A DNA stretch of 64,000 nucleotides from Aquimarina sp. AU474 (GCF_900312815.1 NZ_OMPE01000009.1:620001-684000), one strand, 5' to 3'. Numbered from the stretch's first letter, positions 7,076 to 15,909 are shown. Notes: generated by a model from the letters alone, not told the origin. Made by a program: numbers and translations.

Positions 7076-9203
7076 TTTTATTTTTTTCTGATTTTATAAG
7101 TTTTATTGTATAATCAAGCTCTATATCTGTTCCTTCAGCTATGCTTTTTTGTGTTGGAATAACAACATGATCTGGGAAAACACCTCTTCCAAAGGTTGCA
7201 TCAATTCTTTCTCTATTATTTAGATATTTAATAAAATTAATTCTAGCAATCAATCTTGAATTGGGTAAAACAAAGGACTGTATAATTCCACTTGTATTTC
7301 CAAAATAACCACCGCCAGTTTCTTCACCAATAAAAACTGCACGTTTTTTATCTTTTGCAAGGGAGCTGAAATCTGAAGAAGTAGATATGTTTGCACCATT
7401 AATAAGAATATAAACGTTATTGTCATATCGATTATTTTTGCGTGGTCTTATATTTTGTTCTGGATCTCTATATCCGGAAAGTTCGTAGTTGGTTACCATT
7501 TGTATTCCTTCCTCATCTTTACTACTAACAATGTTTAAAAATTCTAAATCTTCTTTTGAAATACAACAGTCTATGTTTTCTAATTTATCCTTATTAAGAC
7601 TTGTATTGGTTTCATATCTTTTAAAATATAGGTAGTTACTTTGTGCCAAATAACTATATAAATAACTTCCGTTCCAATCTTGCCCACCATAGCTATATCG
7701 TAAATCAATAATTAAATCTTTGATAGATTCTTGCGCAATTTTTTCAAATGTTTGATCTATATAATTTCTGAAATTATCGCCTCCATTAAAAGAACGCAGT
7801 GATAAATACGCTGTTGTACTGTCTAACAAATGAAAATTTCGGTATCTATCTCGTAACTTATTAGGCGTTCTTGGAATTGTATTTTCCTTAAAATCTTTTC
7901 TTAAAATCGCTGTGACTTTGTGTTTCTTAAATTCTTGATTTAACGTATTGTAAGTGACTTCATATTCTGATTTATTCCCTAAAATAATTGCTAATAAAAT
8001 ATTAAACCTAGAACGTATTCTATCATTTTTATAACTTATATTGTAGCCATCAGAAGTAATAAAATTTCTCATCTCTTTAAGTAATTCCTTACTAGAAATA
8101 CCATTAATCATTGTTATTTTATCTCCTCTTTTAAAGATGTTCTTACCGGTCCAATCTTGGACTACGAATATATCATCTTTAACAACCAAAACACCCAAAG
8201 GGAGGATTTTATATGTATTCTTAATATGTGAATCTAATGCTTTTGAAGGTCTTAAACTAGAATGTAAATCCCCTATTTTTGAAAATATAGGTGCTAGTAA
8301 TTTATAGAATTCTAGTTCTGTCATTGGCGACCTAATACTGGTTTTTGAGTTTTTAAACAGTTCGTTTATTTCTTTTTTTGAAGAAAACCAATACAAAGAT
8401 GGATAGATCCCTTCTAAAACAGTTTTTAGTTGATTAATATCGTTTTTAAGTTCAGAAATCGATATTTTTCGGCCTTGATTGTAAAAAATAGGAGTTACTA
8501 TATTTTCTGGAATATCTTGTAACCCAGAAAGAATTCCAAACTGCGCCACGTAACTCTCATTTACGTTTGGGATTTGCCAATTTGACACATCGTTAAAACG
8601 TATTATTTTCCTTACTACTTGTAATCCCCACTTTTGATTTTTCTGATTTGAAATTTCTAGTTCATCAAAAGGAATTCTCATTTCTGCAGTCCAGCCAATA
8701 TTATCAATATTAGTTGCTACATCCCATTTAGGATGCCAAGAATCATTAAAGTTTTCGTCTGTTTCAATATTTGCGTCTGTTCTTATGCCATAAGGACTTA
8801 CAGATAAAGCATATCCTGTTTTTTTATCTAAATTAGTATCCAAATCAATCTCAACCCAATCATTACTTGAATTATCACGAGGTGAAGGGAATAATGGTAT
8901 AGAATCTGGTTTTTTATCATAACATCTAACTCCTACATAAAGATATTTGTTATCATAGATAATTTTAAATTTAGTGTCATATTCTTTTAATAAAGTATCT
9001 TTTCTAGAAAAATTACCACTCCATTTTATAATATTCCAAGCTTCATCATTAATAACTCCATCAATTATTGGTGTAGTTTCTGTTTTTTGAGTAATATACT
9101 CTCTTTTTTGATCACTGCCGATTTGACTATAAATTTTACAAGAGTAAAATAAAAAAACTTGAAAGAATAGGATGTAATAGTATTTTCTTGATTTTAATAA
9201 CAT
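7050..9203 (-). CDS. CBM9-like domain plus S41 family peptidase, secreted
   Basis: A 717-residue protein. An N-terminal signal with a possible lipobox (FYSC, Cys22) is followed by a CBM9/DOMON-like beta-sandwich at about 42-225 (IDGVINDEAWN, YLYVGVRCYD, WTAEMRIPF). Residues 255-700 form an S41 (C-terminal processing protease/tricorn-like) domain with LIIDLRYSYGG at 497-507 and the nucleophile region ISTSSDF at 606-612 (Ser609 or Ser610). FIGEETGGG follows. It probably cleaves peptides outside the cytoplasm; the substrate is unknown. The C-terminal codons and stop lie inside element E6, so its end may have been created by cassette joining. Confidence 0.85.
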   Translation of the reverse strand: MLLKSRKYYYILFFQVFLFYSCKIYSQIGSDQKREYITQKTETTPIIDGVINDEAWNIIKWSGNFSRKDTLLKEYDTKFKIIYDNKYLYVGVRCYDKKPDSIPLFPSPRDNSSNDWVEIDLDTNLDKKTGYALSVSPYGIRTDANIETDENFNDSWHPKWDVATNIDNIGWTAEMRIPFDELEISNQKNQKWGLQVVRKIIRFNDVSNWQIPNVNESYVAQFGILSGLQDIPENIVTPIFYNQGRKISISELKNDINQLKTVLEGIYPSLYWFSSKKEINELFKNSKTSIRSPMTELEFYKLLAPIFSKIGDLHSSLRPSKALDSHIKNTYKILPLGVLVVKDDIFVVQDWTGKNIFKRGDKITMINGISSKELLKEMRNFITSDGYNISYKNDRIRSRFNILLAIILGNKSEYEVTYNTLNQEFKKHKVTAILRKDFKENTIPRTPNKLRDRYRNFHLLDSTTAYLSLRSFNGGDNFRNYIDQTFEKIAQESIKDLIIDLRYSYGGQDWNGSYLYSYLAQSNYLYFKRYETNTSLNKDKLENIDCCISKEDLEFLNIVSSKDEEGIQMVTNYELSGYRDPEQNIRPRKNNRYDNNVYILINGANISTSSDFSSLAKDKKRAVFIGEETGGGYFGNTSGIIQSFVLPNSRLIARINFIKYLNNRERIDATFGRGVFPDHVVIPTQKSIAEGTDIELDYTIKLIKSEKNKTNENNGYK

Positions 9204-9215
9204 AGATTGTTTTAA

Positions 9216-9354
9216 TTGATGAGAACGGTTGGGCTATGGTTTCGTTGTGGAATTGTCCGGTAGGACCATTCCGCGAGAACCAAGTGATGATTGAAAGATA
9301 GGAATTTTAAATGGAAAATTCCGCCACAATGAACTATAGCCGTTGTTCTAGTAC
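9216..9354 (-). repeat. attC-like dyad element E7
   Basis: Left end TTGATGAGAACGGTTGGGCTA, right end GAACTATAGCCGTTGTTCTA. The arms GGTTGGGCTATGG and ACTATAGCCG are complementary with a bulge. Internal GGAATTGTCC/GGACCATTCC and TTGTGG/CCACAA pairs allow a long hairpin. Confidence 0.78.
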
Positions 9355-9477
9355 GTTTTATATTAATAGGTATTTTATCATTTTAAATATTCGTTAGTTA
9401 AGCTAGAATACAAAATATATTTTAAGGACTAATCGTAGAAACATTTGGAAACCACTTTATCTTATGTTTTAATAATA

Positions 9478-10152
9478 TCAAATCAAATTAGCGATAAATA
9501 CACCTAAGCATATCACTACCAGCTTAGATAAATTAAATTTATGACCTTCACCAATTTCAAACAAAATAGTTGTAGCAATATGTAAAAAGATGCCAATTAC
9601 TATTGCATTAATAACATCTATATAATTAGTAGGTAAAAACATATTATTAGATATAAATGTTCCTAATGGTGTCATTATCATAAATACAACTAAAAAACCA
9701 GTAATTTGTACTTTACTATAGTTAGATTGCAATAAAAAAGCAGTGATTAATGTGGCTATTGGAATTTTATGAATTAACACACCATACACCATTTCATTGT
9801 GATGATGAATAGGAAATCCTTCTAAAAAACTGTGAATACAAAGGCTTATAAATAAAACCCAAGGAAATTTTCCATCTTCTTTATGCGTATGTACATGCCC
9901 GTGTTCTACACCTTCAGATAAAAACTCTAAAATAATTTGTAATAAGATACCACACATTATAAAAAGTCCGGTTTGCTTAGCACCTAAATGGTGGTACACT
10001 TCTGGTAATAAATCAAAAAGAGTTAATGCTAATAGAAATGCACCACTAAATGATAATAAAAGTTTAGTACCTATGGCTTTTTGTTTTCTAGTTATAAAAG
10101 CAATAATAACACCAATAACAATTGCTGAAATTGGAAGTAAATACATAGTCAT
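9478..10152 (-). CDS. ZIP family metal transporter
   Basis: A 224-residue membrane protein with about eight hydrophobic segments and the histidine-rich loop EGVEHGHVHTHKEDGK (around 80-95). HSFLEGFPIHHHNE and HKIPIATLITAFL contain the conserved transmembrane metal ligands of ZIP (zinc/iron permease) proteins. It should import Zn2+ or a related divalent metal. It is the last gene of the minus-strand unit behind the alcohol dehydrogenase and the NTF2-like gene. A zinc importer beside a zinc-dependent dehydrogenase is a plausible functional pairing (inference). Confidence 0.9.
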   Translation of the reverse strand: MTMYLLPISAIVIGVIIAFITRKQKAIGTKLLLSFSGAFLLALTLFDLLPEVYHHLGAKQTGLFIMCGILLQIILEFLSEGVEHGHVHTHKEDGKFPWVLFISLCIHSFLEGFPIHHHNEMVYGVLIHKIPIATLITAFLLQSNYSKVQITGFLVVFMIMTPLGTFISNNMFLPTNYIDVINAIVIGIFLHIATTILFEIGEGHKFNLSKLVVICLGVFIANLI

Positions 10153-10194
10153 AATTATTTTTGTAAAAATTACACTTGGGCCAATTCTTATTTT

Positions 10195-10620
10195 CTATTT
10201 CTTATCACTCTTAGGTCTTGTGGAATACGTTTTGCTAACAATTTTCCATTGTCCATCAATTTTTAATAGATGCATAAAATCTATATAAGAAAACGTATCG
10301 TATTCCAGTTCTAACTGAGCGTTGGCAGCATCTCCTGCTATATTAATAGCCATAATATTGGTTTTTGTTTTTACAGGATCATTTGCGTTAACATATGCGC
10401 TAAGCGCCTCAACAGCATTTACATCTTCATATTTTTTGTCAACCCATTTCATAGTTGCATTGGGATGAAAAGCTTTTTCAAAAGACTTTGCATTGTGCGT
10501 AGTCATTCCATCTAAGTAATAATTAACTGTTTTTTCAATCAACAGTAGATCGTTATTTTGTGCTTGTACTTGTGTCATAATAATTGTGTTTACGATGAAT
10601 ATGAAATATATTTTTTTCAT
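10195..10620 (-). CDS. Secreted NTF2/SnoaL-like (putative lumazine-binding) protein
   Basis: A 141-residue protein with a signal peptide (about 1-20, ending VQAQ). The LIEKTVNYYLDGMTTHNAKS pattern, AFHPNATM and QWKIVSKTYSTRP are typical of the NTF2-like/putative lumazine-binding family. It is cone-shaped, binds small molecules and is often without catalytic assignment. It lies 39 bp downstream of the alcohol dehydrogenase and 42 bp upstream of the ZIP gene, so it is probably co-transcribed. Confidence 0.85.
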   Translation of the reverse strand: MKKIYFIFIVNTIIMTQVQAQNNDLLLIEKTVNYYLDGMTTHNAKSFEKAFHPNATMKWVDKKYEDVNAVEALSAYVNANDPVKTKTNIMAINIAGDAANAQLELEYDTFSYIDFMHLLKIDGQWKIVSKTYSTRPKSDKK

Positions 10621-10659
10621 GATAGATTATTTGTTTTTTAAATTTCTAATTCGAAAAGG

Positions 10660-11739
10660 TTAAGGGCGTAATGCCACTTTAAGCGTTCCAGAAGTACGAT
10701 CACGCATCAAATCATATCCTTTTTCTGCCTCTGATAATGGTAAAATATCAGTAAAAATCTTACTAGGATCTATAACGCCTCTTTCTACAATGGGAAGTAA
10801 TTTTTCCATATATGCAGCTACATTTACAACACCTGTATGAATTGTGATGTTTCTAAATAGAGCAGATGAATAAGGTTGTTCAACGGGTTCATAAAGATGT
10901 CCAAACCCTAGAACACTTATCGATGCACCAGCCTGAGTCATTTCCATACCTTGTGCAATTGCTGTTTTATTACCTACAGAATCGATCACAGAATTTGCAC
11001 CTCGTTCTTCGGTAAGTGATTTTACAAATGCTACAGGATCCTCATTTTTTGAATTCACTATATGGGTTGCTCCTATAGTTTTTGCTAGTTCTAATCGACT
11101 ATCGTGGCGCCCTACCAAAATAATAGTAGATGGGCCGAATAATGTGGCGGCCATTACAGCGCTTAAACCTACTGCGCCATCACCAATAACTACTACGGTT
11201 TCTCCTGTCTTGATATTCGCATTTAATGCACCATGATAACCAGTAGCAAAATTATCTCCTAATGGAAGAACTTTTGTGTCATGCTCATCTCCAGTTAAAC
11301 CTTCTGGAAGTTTGAATAATGAAGAATTACCGTAAGGAACACGTATAAATTCAGCTTGTCCTCCCTGAATATCTTCCCCTCCATGCTGAGCAAAAAGCGG
11401 AGTTCCAAATAAACCTCCATGGTCACATGCTGAAGGTAAATCACGTTTGCAATAATAACAATCCCCATCAACGAACATAGCCGATGCTATTACACGGTCT
11501 CCGGCTTTTAATGAATGAATACCTTTGCCTACCTGGTCTATAACACCTACAAATTCATGCCCTATACGCATGCCTTCATATAACCCCATTTCTGGTCCAT
11601 TTTGGGTGAATTCTAAATCTGCACCACAAACACCTGCAAGTGTAATGCGCACAATAACATCATCATCTTTTAATAACTGTGGTTTTGGTATATCTACGAC
11701 CTCAATTTTTGCTCGTTCCTTATATACTACTGCTTTCAT
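10660..11739 (-). CDS. Zinc-dependent alcohol dehydrogenase (MDR family)
   Basis: A 359-residue medium-chain dehydrogenase. Catalytic zinc ligands are visible at Cys38 (VCGAD) and His61-Glu62 (GHEFVG). The structural-zinc loop CYYCKRDLPSACDHGG at about 96-111 has three cysteines, with Asp/His in place of the fourth. The Rossmann motif is GDGAVG at about 186. It should oxidise or reduce an alcohol/aldehyde with NAD(P)(H). The gene heads the dehydrogenase/NTF2/ZIP unit. The 188 bp gap to the upstream Crp gene carries FNR-type dyads, so redox-dependent control is likely. Confidence 0.92.
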   Translation of the reverse strand: MKAVVYKERAKIEVVDIPKPQLLKDDDVIVRITLAGVCGADLEFTQNGPEMGLYEGMRIGHEFVGVIDQVGKGIHSLKAGDRVIASAMFVDGDCYYCKRDLPSACDHGGLFGTPLFAQHGGEDIQGGQAEFIRVPYGNSSLFKLPEGLTGDEHDTKVLPLGDNFATGYHGALNANIKTGETVVVIGDGAVGLSAVMAATLFGPSTIILVGRHDSRLELAKTIGATHIVNSKNEDPVAFVKSLTEERGANSVIDSVGNKTAIAQGMEMTQAGASISVLGFGHLYEPVEQPYSSALFRNITIHTGVVNVAAYMEKLLPIVERGVIDPSKIFTDILPLSEAEKGYDLMRDRTSGTLKVALRP

Positions 11740-11823
11740 AATAAATTATTTACTTTTTTTATTTCTAAAAGAATACAGTTTAGTTTTACGGAATTTATTT
11801 TAAATAAAACTTAAACTAATATT

Positions 11824-11838
11824 TGTCAATTGTTGACA
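11824..11838. promoter_or_regulatory. Dyad TGTCAA-N3-TTGACA upstream of the dehydrogenase
   Basis: A perfect six-base inverted repeat with a 3-base spacer, about 85 bp upstream of the dehydrogenase start. It may be an operator for the adjacent Crp-type regulator. Inference only. Confidence 0.35.
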
Positions 11839-11894
11839 TAACAAAGTTGCGTCATTACTGAAAAAGTAAATATGATATGTATTAAGAAAAAAGC

Positions 11895-11908
11895 TTGACC
11901 TATATCAA
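11895..11908. promoter_or_regulatory. FNR/CRP-like box (TTGACCTATATCAA)
   Basis: It differs by one base from the classical FNR consensus TTGAT-N4-ATCAA. It lies between the Crp-family gene and the dehydrogenase operon. Confidence 0.5.
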
Positions 11909-11917
11909 GAACTAAAA

Positions 11918-11931
11918 TTGATGTATATCAA
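11918..11931. promoter_or_regulatory. FNR-consensus box (TTGATGTATATCAA)
   Basis: An exact match to TTGAT-N4-ATCAA. It overlaps the last codons of the Crp-family gene, 23 bp (two helical turns) from the neighbouring box, so the two boxes face the same side of the DNA. Confidence 0.55.
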
Positions 11932-12512
11932 TTTTTTTTATTACCAGAGCGGATTCGACTTATTGATTCTGGAGAAATACCTAAGTATGATGCTAAGACA
12001 TACTGTGGTACTCTGTTTGCTATTTGAGGATATTTATTAACGTACTCCCAATATCGCTCTTCTGTGGTTTTGCTAATATTAGAAATGGTTCTTTTATAAG
12101 AATGGGCCATAGATCGTTCTGTAAATAATCTAAAGTATTGACATAAAGAATGTATTCTACTACAAAGTTCTTCAACATCTTCATATTTCATTTGTAAAAT
12201 TAGAGAGTCCTCAAGTGCTTCAGCATAATACTCTGCCGATGTTCTATGTATATAACTGTAAAAGTCCGTAAAAAACCAGTCTTCTATTGCAATAATTACA
12301 GTATGCTCTTTTCCTAAGTCATCTAAATAAAAAACCCTAACCGCCCCTTCTACAATATAGTTTCGATATTCAGATACAAACCCTGGTTGGATAATAAATT
12401 GCCTTTTCTTTACCCTAGTGGTTTTTAATATCGAAATAAACTCTTCTGTCTCACTATCTGATAACTCAACATACTTGGCTACGTGATCCAATATTCCCTT
12501 GTATATATTCAT
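11928..12512 (-). CDS. Crp/Fnr family transcriptional regulator
   Basis: A 194-residue regulator with an N-terminal cupin-like effector domain (about 15-115) and a C-terminal segment TTEERYWEYVNKYP then VPQYVLASYLGISPESISRI (about 150-190), the DNA-binding helix-turn-helix. No N-terminal cysteines for an oxygen-sensing cluster are seen. It is a paralogue in architecture of the regulator at 5052-5645. Both sit at the head of a redox-flavoured operon inside a multi-gene cassette. It probably binds the FNR-like boxes just beyond its 3' end. Confidence 0.9.
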   Translation of the reverse strand: MNIYKGILDHVAKYVELSDSETEEFISILKTTRVKKRQFIIQPGFVSEYRNYIVEGAVRVFYLDDLGKEHTVIIAIEDWFFTDFYSYIHRTSAEYYAEALEDSLILQMKYEDVEELCSRIHSLCQYFRLFTERSMAHSYKRTISNISKTTEERYWEYVNKYPQIANRVPQYVLASYLGISPESISRIRSGNKKN

Positions 12513-12579
12513 AGGTTTATCTTGTTTTTACTTCACTAATAAATTTTAAAGATTAGATTTTGTTCCAGTTTTTCTCAAA

Positions 12580-12719
12580 TGTGCTACAACGTGTTCGTGT
12601 ATGGTTTGTTGAGGGAAATCAGTTATTATTTTCCGATTAAGAACTAAAGATAGCTATTGCGCGTGAATTTCCGAGTAGGAAATTCCATCGCAATTAATTA
12701 TACACGTTGTTGGCTATAG
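12580..12719 (-). repeat. attC-like dyad element E8
   Basis: Left end TGTGCTACAACGTGTTCGTG, right end AATTATACACGTTGTTGGCT. Arms GTGTATGGTT and AATTATACAC pair. An internal perfect hairpin GAATTTCC/GGAAATTC sits in TTGCG...CGCAA. It shares 86 of 88 bases with E6. Confidence 0.82.
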
Positions 12720-12807
12720 TTTTAAAAATACCGATTATGTTGCTTTTTGAAATTTCAATTTAGGTTGAGTCACTTTTGTTTTCAGTAAGTGATATTAGTT
12801 ACTAAAT

Positions 12808-14058
12808 CTATTTTTTATAATCCCTAATGTCGTCTGTAGCTGCTGTAAGAGTTTTCATGAGAATTGAATCGTATCTGAAAAGCAGATTCTTAAATTTTTT
12901 ATCGTCTATTTTAATTTTTCCATTGTAAATGGCCTTTTTAAGAGGCCTCAAGTCTAAGAGAGTCCACATATTTTCTTTCTGATGTTCAAATAATTTTTTA
13001 TATTCTGGAACATACTTCAACCGGTCAATTTTTTCGCCACTACTTCTAATATAGTATCTGCCAGCAAGAGCAAGATTGAAACTTTTAGAATTATTTAATA
13101 TTGCTAATTCATATAAGGTATTTCCAATGTCATAAATAGTTAATGGGTTTTTCCCATAAGTAGTATGCATACTACCCATTTTTAGAATCATTTTAGGATT
13201 TGACTCCTTTAATAAAGCCTTTTTGTAATAGTCGAAAAAGTAATGTTTCATCATAATTGCTCTGGAATTATTACTTTCAAAATATTGCTTTGTCGGACCA
13301 TTTCCATAAGCATATATTTTCCAGCTTTTTTCTAATTCTATCAATAGGGTGGTTACCTCTTTATCTATCCCTTTTGATTCAGAAATAAATTCACAAATAT
13401 TCTTATCCTTTAAAAGAAGATTAAATTTTGATTTTGATTTCGTTGTAAGATGTTTTATTAGAGAAATTTGAGTTTTTTTATAGAGGTTTTCATAGTCTTC
13501 AGAATTATTTTTTGATTTGTTAATCTTATTAAAGATATCATCAAATAAAAAGGAAGCTGAATAAACAAACTCTTGATCGATTCCCCAAATATTATAATCA
13601 TTGGTTAAAGCAACTCCTAACATTCTAACTTCATCAATTGCATCAAAAAACGGAATAGGATTAGTTAAACCATTTGAATTGTATTTTTTGTAAAATTTTG
13701 ACAAGGAATCAACACCATTTTTTTGTTCAATAATAGAGAGTAATTTTTTCTTACTAAAAGGACCAATTTCAACAGCAAAATTGTTGTATCCTTCAGGTTT
13801 TAATAATTTAAGAATTGCAGAAGTAAATTTTGGTGTTTCTTTATTTCCATGTAATTCACCAATCATGAAGAATTGAGAATTTTTAGCTTCTTTTTTAAGG
13901 AAGTCTTTACCACTTCCAACAAGTTCATTGTTTACAATTTTAAAAGTATACTTGTTTAACTGAATAATCGAGTCAATAGATGAGTTATTTTGTGCAAATG
14001 ATATTTTTGCGGTAAAACTGATAAGTAATAAGATTACAAAAAATAAAGATGACCTCAT
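12808..14058 (-). CDS. Erythromycin-esterase/ChaN-like secreted protein
   Basis: A 416-residue protein with a signal peptide (about 1-22). The IGELHGNKETP block (Glu68, His70, Glu74) and a second conserved KMGSMHTTYG block match the EreA/ChaN-like fold, whose members have Glu and His as catalytic or metal ligands. Erythromycin esterases open macrolide lactones, but most family members in Bacteroidota have no proven substrate, so macrolide resistance must not be assumed. The gene is alone between E8 and E9. Confidence 0.75.
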   Translation of the reverse strand: MRSSLFFVILLLISFTAKISFAQNNSSIDSIIQLNKYTFKIVNNELVGSGKDFLKKEAKNSQFFMIGELHGNKETPKFTSAILKLLKPEGYNNFAVEIGPFSKKKLLSIIEQKNGVDSLSKFYKKYNSNGLTNPIPFFDAIDEVRMLGVALTNDYNIWGIDQEFVYSASFLFDDIFNKINKSKNNSEDYENLYKKTQISLIKHLTTKSKSKFNLLLKDKNICEFISESKGIDKEVTTLLIELEKSWKIYAYGNGPTKQYFESNNSRAIMMKHYFFDYYKKALLKESNPKMILKMGSMHTTYGKNPLTIYDIGNTLYELAILNNSKSFNLALAGRYYIRSSGEKIDRLKYVPEYKKLFEHQKENMWTLLDLRPLKKAIYNGKIKIDDKKFKNLLFRYDSILMKTLTAATDDIRDYKK

Positions 14059-14286
14059 TTTTTATATTTAAAAATTTATTGTTATTGTAAAGATCGATTA
14101 GCGTGGTAAATGTTACAGTTTGCTTATTAAAAAAACCAAACAAGGAATTATTTTTTTGATAATTAATATAAACTTGTGTGAGATGAATTTACTTTTTGGG
14201 GAAAATTAGCATAAATAAGATTTAATTAAATTCCTCCTTCCACTCTATGAAAGGGAGTGATTAATCTAAATTATCATACTCTTTAA
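14059..14286. other. Non-coding AT-rich stretch upstream of the esterase-like gene
   Basis: About 228 bp of very AT-rich sequence between the ATG of the esterase-like gene and element E9. It presumably holds that gene's promoter. CTCCTTCCACTCTATGAAAGGGAG at 14233-14256 could form a weak hairpin. I see no open reading frame of interest. Confidence 0.4.
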
Positions 14287-14363
14287 TTATTGCCAACGTT
14301 CCGGCTAAAAAGCGTTGCTGTCCCGCAGGGCAGTTATGATTTTTTAGCCATTGTTGGCTGTAG
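14287..14363 (-). repeat. attC-like dyad element E9 (short type)
   Basis: A compact 77 bp hairpin. GCCAACGTTCCGGCTAAAAA on the left pairs with TTTTTAGCCATTGTTGGC on the right, and CTGTCCCGCAGGGCAG closes the tip. It is the clearest element structurally, with GCCAAC/GTTGGC at the two ends. Confidence 0.85.
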
Positions 14364-14368
14364 TTTTT

Positions 14369-15271
14369 TTATGTTTTTAATCGTTTGTCAAACCAATCAA
14401 TTACCAATTTATTTAATTCACTTTTATATTCTGTAAAATAGTGGTCGGTCTGGTAATTTTTCAATTCAAAGTCGTAATTAATTTCAGTTAATTTTTTTGC
14501 GATTATGTCTGCTTGTTTTGGATTCACTCTTTTGTCATTAGTTCCACATAAAATTAAAAGGCTACTGCTTTTGTCTAATTCATTTGCCCAATAAACTACC
14601 GAACGTTTTTTTAATTCAGATTCTTTATTATCCAGATAATTTGGCACACATTCCGCAATAACTTTGGATTCCATTTCTGGTCTGTCAAAGATTAGTCCAA
14701 ACAAATCGGTTGGTCCATTTCCGACAATAGCTGTTTCTATCTTGTCTGATTTTTGAAGAGCAAGATAAGTCATCATTCCGCCTCTTGACCAACCAAACAT
14801 TCCAATACAATTTGGGTCAGCCTTATCAATTTCTTTGACAGTTTCTGTTAAATTTAGTACATCGTTTATTTCTGCTCCACCAAATTCATCTTTTTCCCGA
14901 TAGTTACTACCAATTATTACATAACCTTGTTCAGCTAATTTGGAAGCGTACATAATTAAAGTACCAACAGTTAATTGTGCAAAATCTCTATTTCCACCAC
15001 GATTAAAAATTACAACAGGATATTTTCCGTTCTCTTTAGGTTCGATTACTATTCCACGAACTTTTAGGTTGTCACTTTGGTAAGTGATGAAATAAAAGTC
15101 TAATTTATTAAGATGTTTAAAGTTAGAATATAGTTGACCATCTTGTGAAATCCTATTCCAAATTGGCGTTTTTGAAATATCTACTAATTTTTTCGATAAA
15201 ATTTTTCCGTTTTGACTAAAACCAATGCTTATAAAAAGTATAAAGATTATCGATGTTAAGACTTTGTTCAT
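14369..15271 (-). CDS. Secreted alpha/beta hydrolase (S9/prolyl-oligopeptidase-like)
   Basis: A 300-residue protein with a signal peptide (about 1-19). The nucleophile elbow GWSRGG places Ser162. Asp in CGTNDKRV (about 242) and His in TDHYFTEY (about 277) complete a triad. NRGGNRDF supplies an oxyanion-type loop. The arrangement resembles S9 peptidases and dienelactone-hydrolase-like enzymes. The substrate is unknown. It is a single-gene cassette between E9 and E10 with matched ends CTACAGCCAAC / TTACAGCTAAC. Confidence 0.85.
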   Translation of the reverse strand: MNKVLTSIIFILFISIGFSQNGKILSKKLVDISKTPIWNRISQDGQLYSNFKHLNKLDFYFITYQSDNLKVRGIVIEPKENGKYPVVIFNRGGNRDFAQLTVGTLIMYASKLAEQGYVIIGSNYREKDEFGGAEINDVLNLTETVKEIDKADPNCIGMFGWSRGGMMTYLALQKSDKIETAIVGNGPTDLFGLIFDRPEMESKVIAECVPNYLDNKESELKKRSVVYWANELDKSSSLLILCGTNDKRVNPKQADIIAKKLTEINYDFELKNYQTDHYFTEYKSELNKLVIDWFDKRLKT

Positions 15272-15284
15272 TTGTTAAGTTAAA

Positions 15285-15351
15285 TTACAGCTAACGGTAG
15301 TGTATGGTGTGTGCCCCGAAGGGCATACATTATATACCGTGTTGTAGGCAG
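15285..15351 (-). repeat. attC-like dyad element E10 (short type)
   Basis: A 67 bp hairpin. CTAACGGTAGTGTATGGTGT pairs with TATATACCGTGTTGTAG, and the tip is TGCCCCGAAGGGCA. The right end reads GTTGTAGGCAG directly before the next gene's stop. Confidence 0.82.
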
Positions 15352-15354
15352 TTT

Positions 15355-15909
15355 TTATTCTTTTAAAACTTGATTTTCTATTAAAATTGCTTCTTCGTAT
15401 TCTTTTTTAGTAGATGATGCATTCGTATCTACACTAAATTTCCATTCATCAAGTTTTTGCGTTAGTACAATTGAAAATTTTCCATATCTCTCATTTATGT
15501 CTTGATTTGGAGATGATATTTCCAATTTGTAATATCCATTATCCAAAATGCCTTCATCCAATATTTGTCTATGTAAAATTTTAAAGGTTATTCTTATATT
15601 CAAACTCTCTTTTTTTGCTCTTTCTAAATTCTCCGAAAAAAAGTTGTAAATACTCTTTCTACCCTTGAATGATTTAGGTTCAGCATCATTGTAAACATTA
15701 ATTAGTAAGGCATCTTTAGTATAGGAATTACTAATCATTTCTGCATCCAAACTTCTATAACCTTCGCTAAAGGTTGTATATGGAACACTTAATTTACTTT
15801 TGATGGTCTCTGTATTGTACTGACGTAGGTTTCCATTATTCTGTTTAGATTCATTAGAACAACCTATTAAAGAAATGAATGATAATATTAACAGAATTGT
15901 TTTTTGCAT
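15355..15909 (-). CDS. NTF2/SnoaL-like (DUF4440-type) lipoprotein
   Basis: About 184 residues, starting at the ATG at 15909. A longer frame begins at a TTG at 15924, but the ATG gives a clean lipoprotein signal, MQKTILLILSFISLIGC. The mature part (YTTFSEGYRSLDAEMISNSY, KDALLINVY, GRKSIYNFF, EWKFSVDTNAS) follows the DUF4440/SnoaL-like pattern of ketosteroid-isomerase-fold proteins. The role is unknown. It lies between E10 and E11 as a single-gene cassette. Confidence 0.75.
   Translation of the reverse strand: MQKTILLILSFISLIGCSNESKQNNGNLRQYNTETIKSKLSVPYTTFSEGYRSLDAEMISNSYTKDALLINVYNDAEPKSFKGRKSIYNFFSENLERAKKESLNIRITFKILHRQILDEGILDNGYYKLEISSPNQDINERYGKFSIVLTQKLDEWKFSVDTNASSTKKEYEEAILIENQVLKE

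Noticed and set aside
12808..14058. Calling the esterase-like gene a macrolide resistance gene
   Set aside because: Only the general EreA/ChaN fold motifs are visible, and most family members have no demonstrated macrolide activity.
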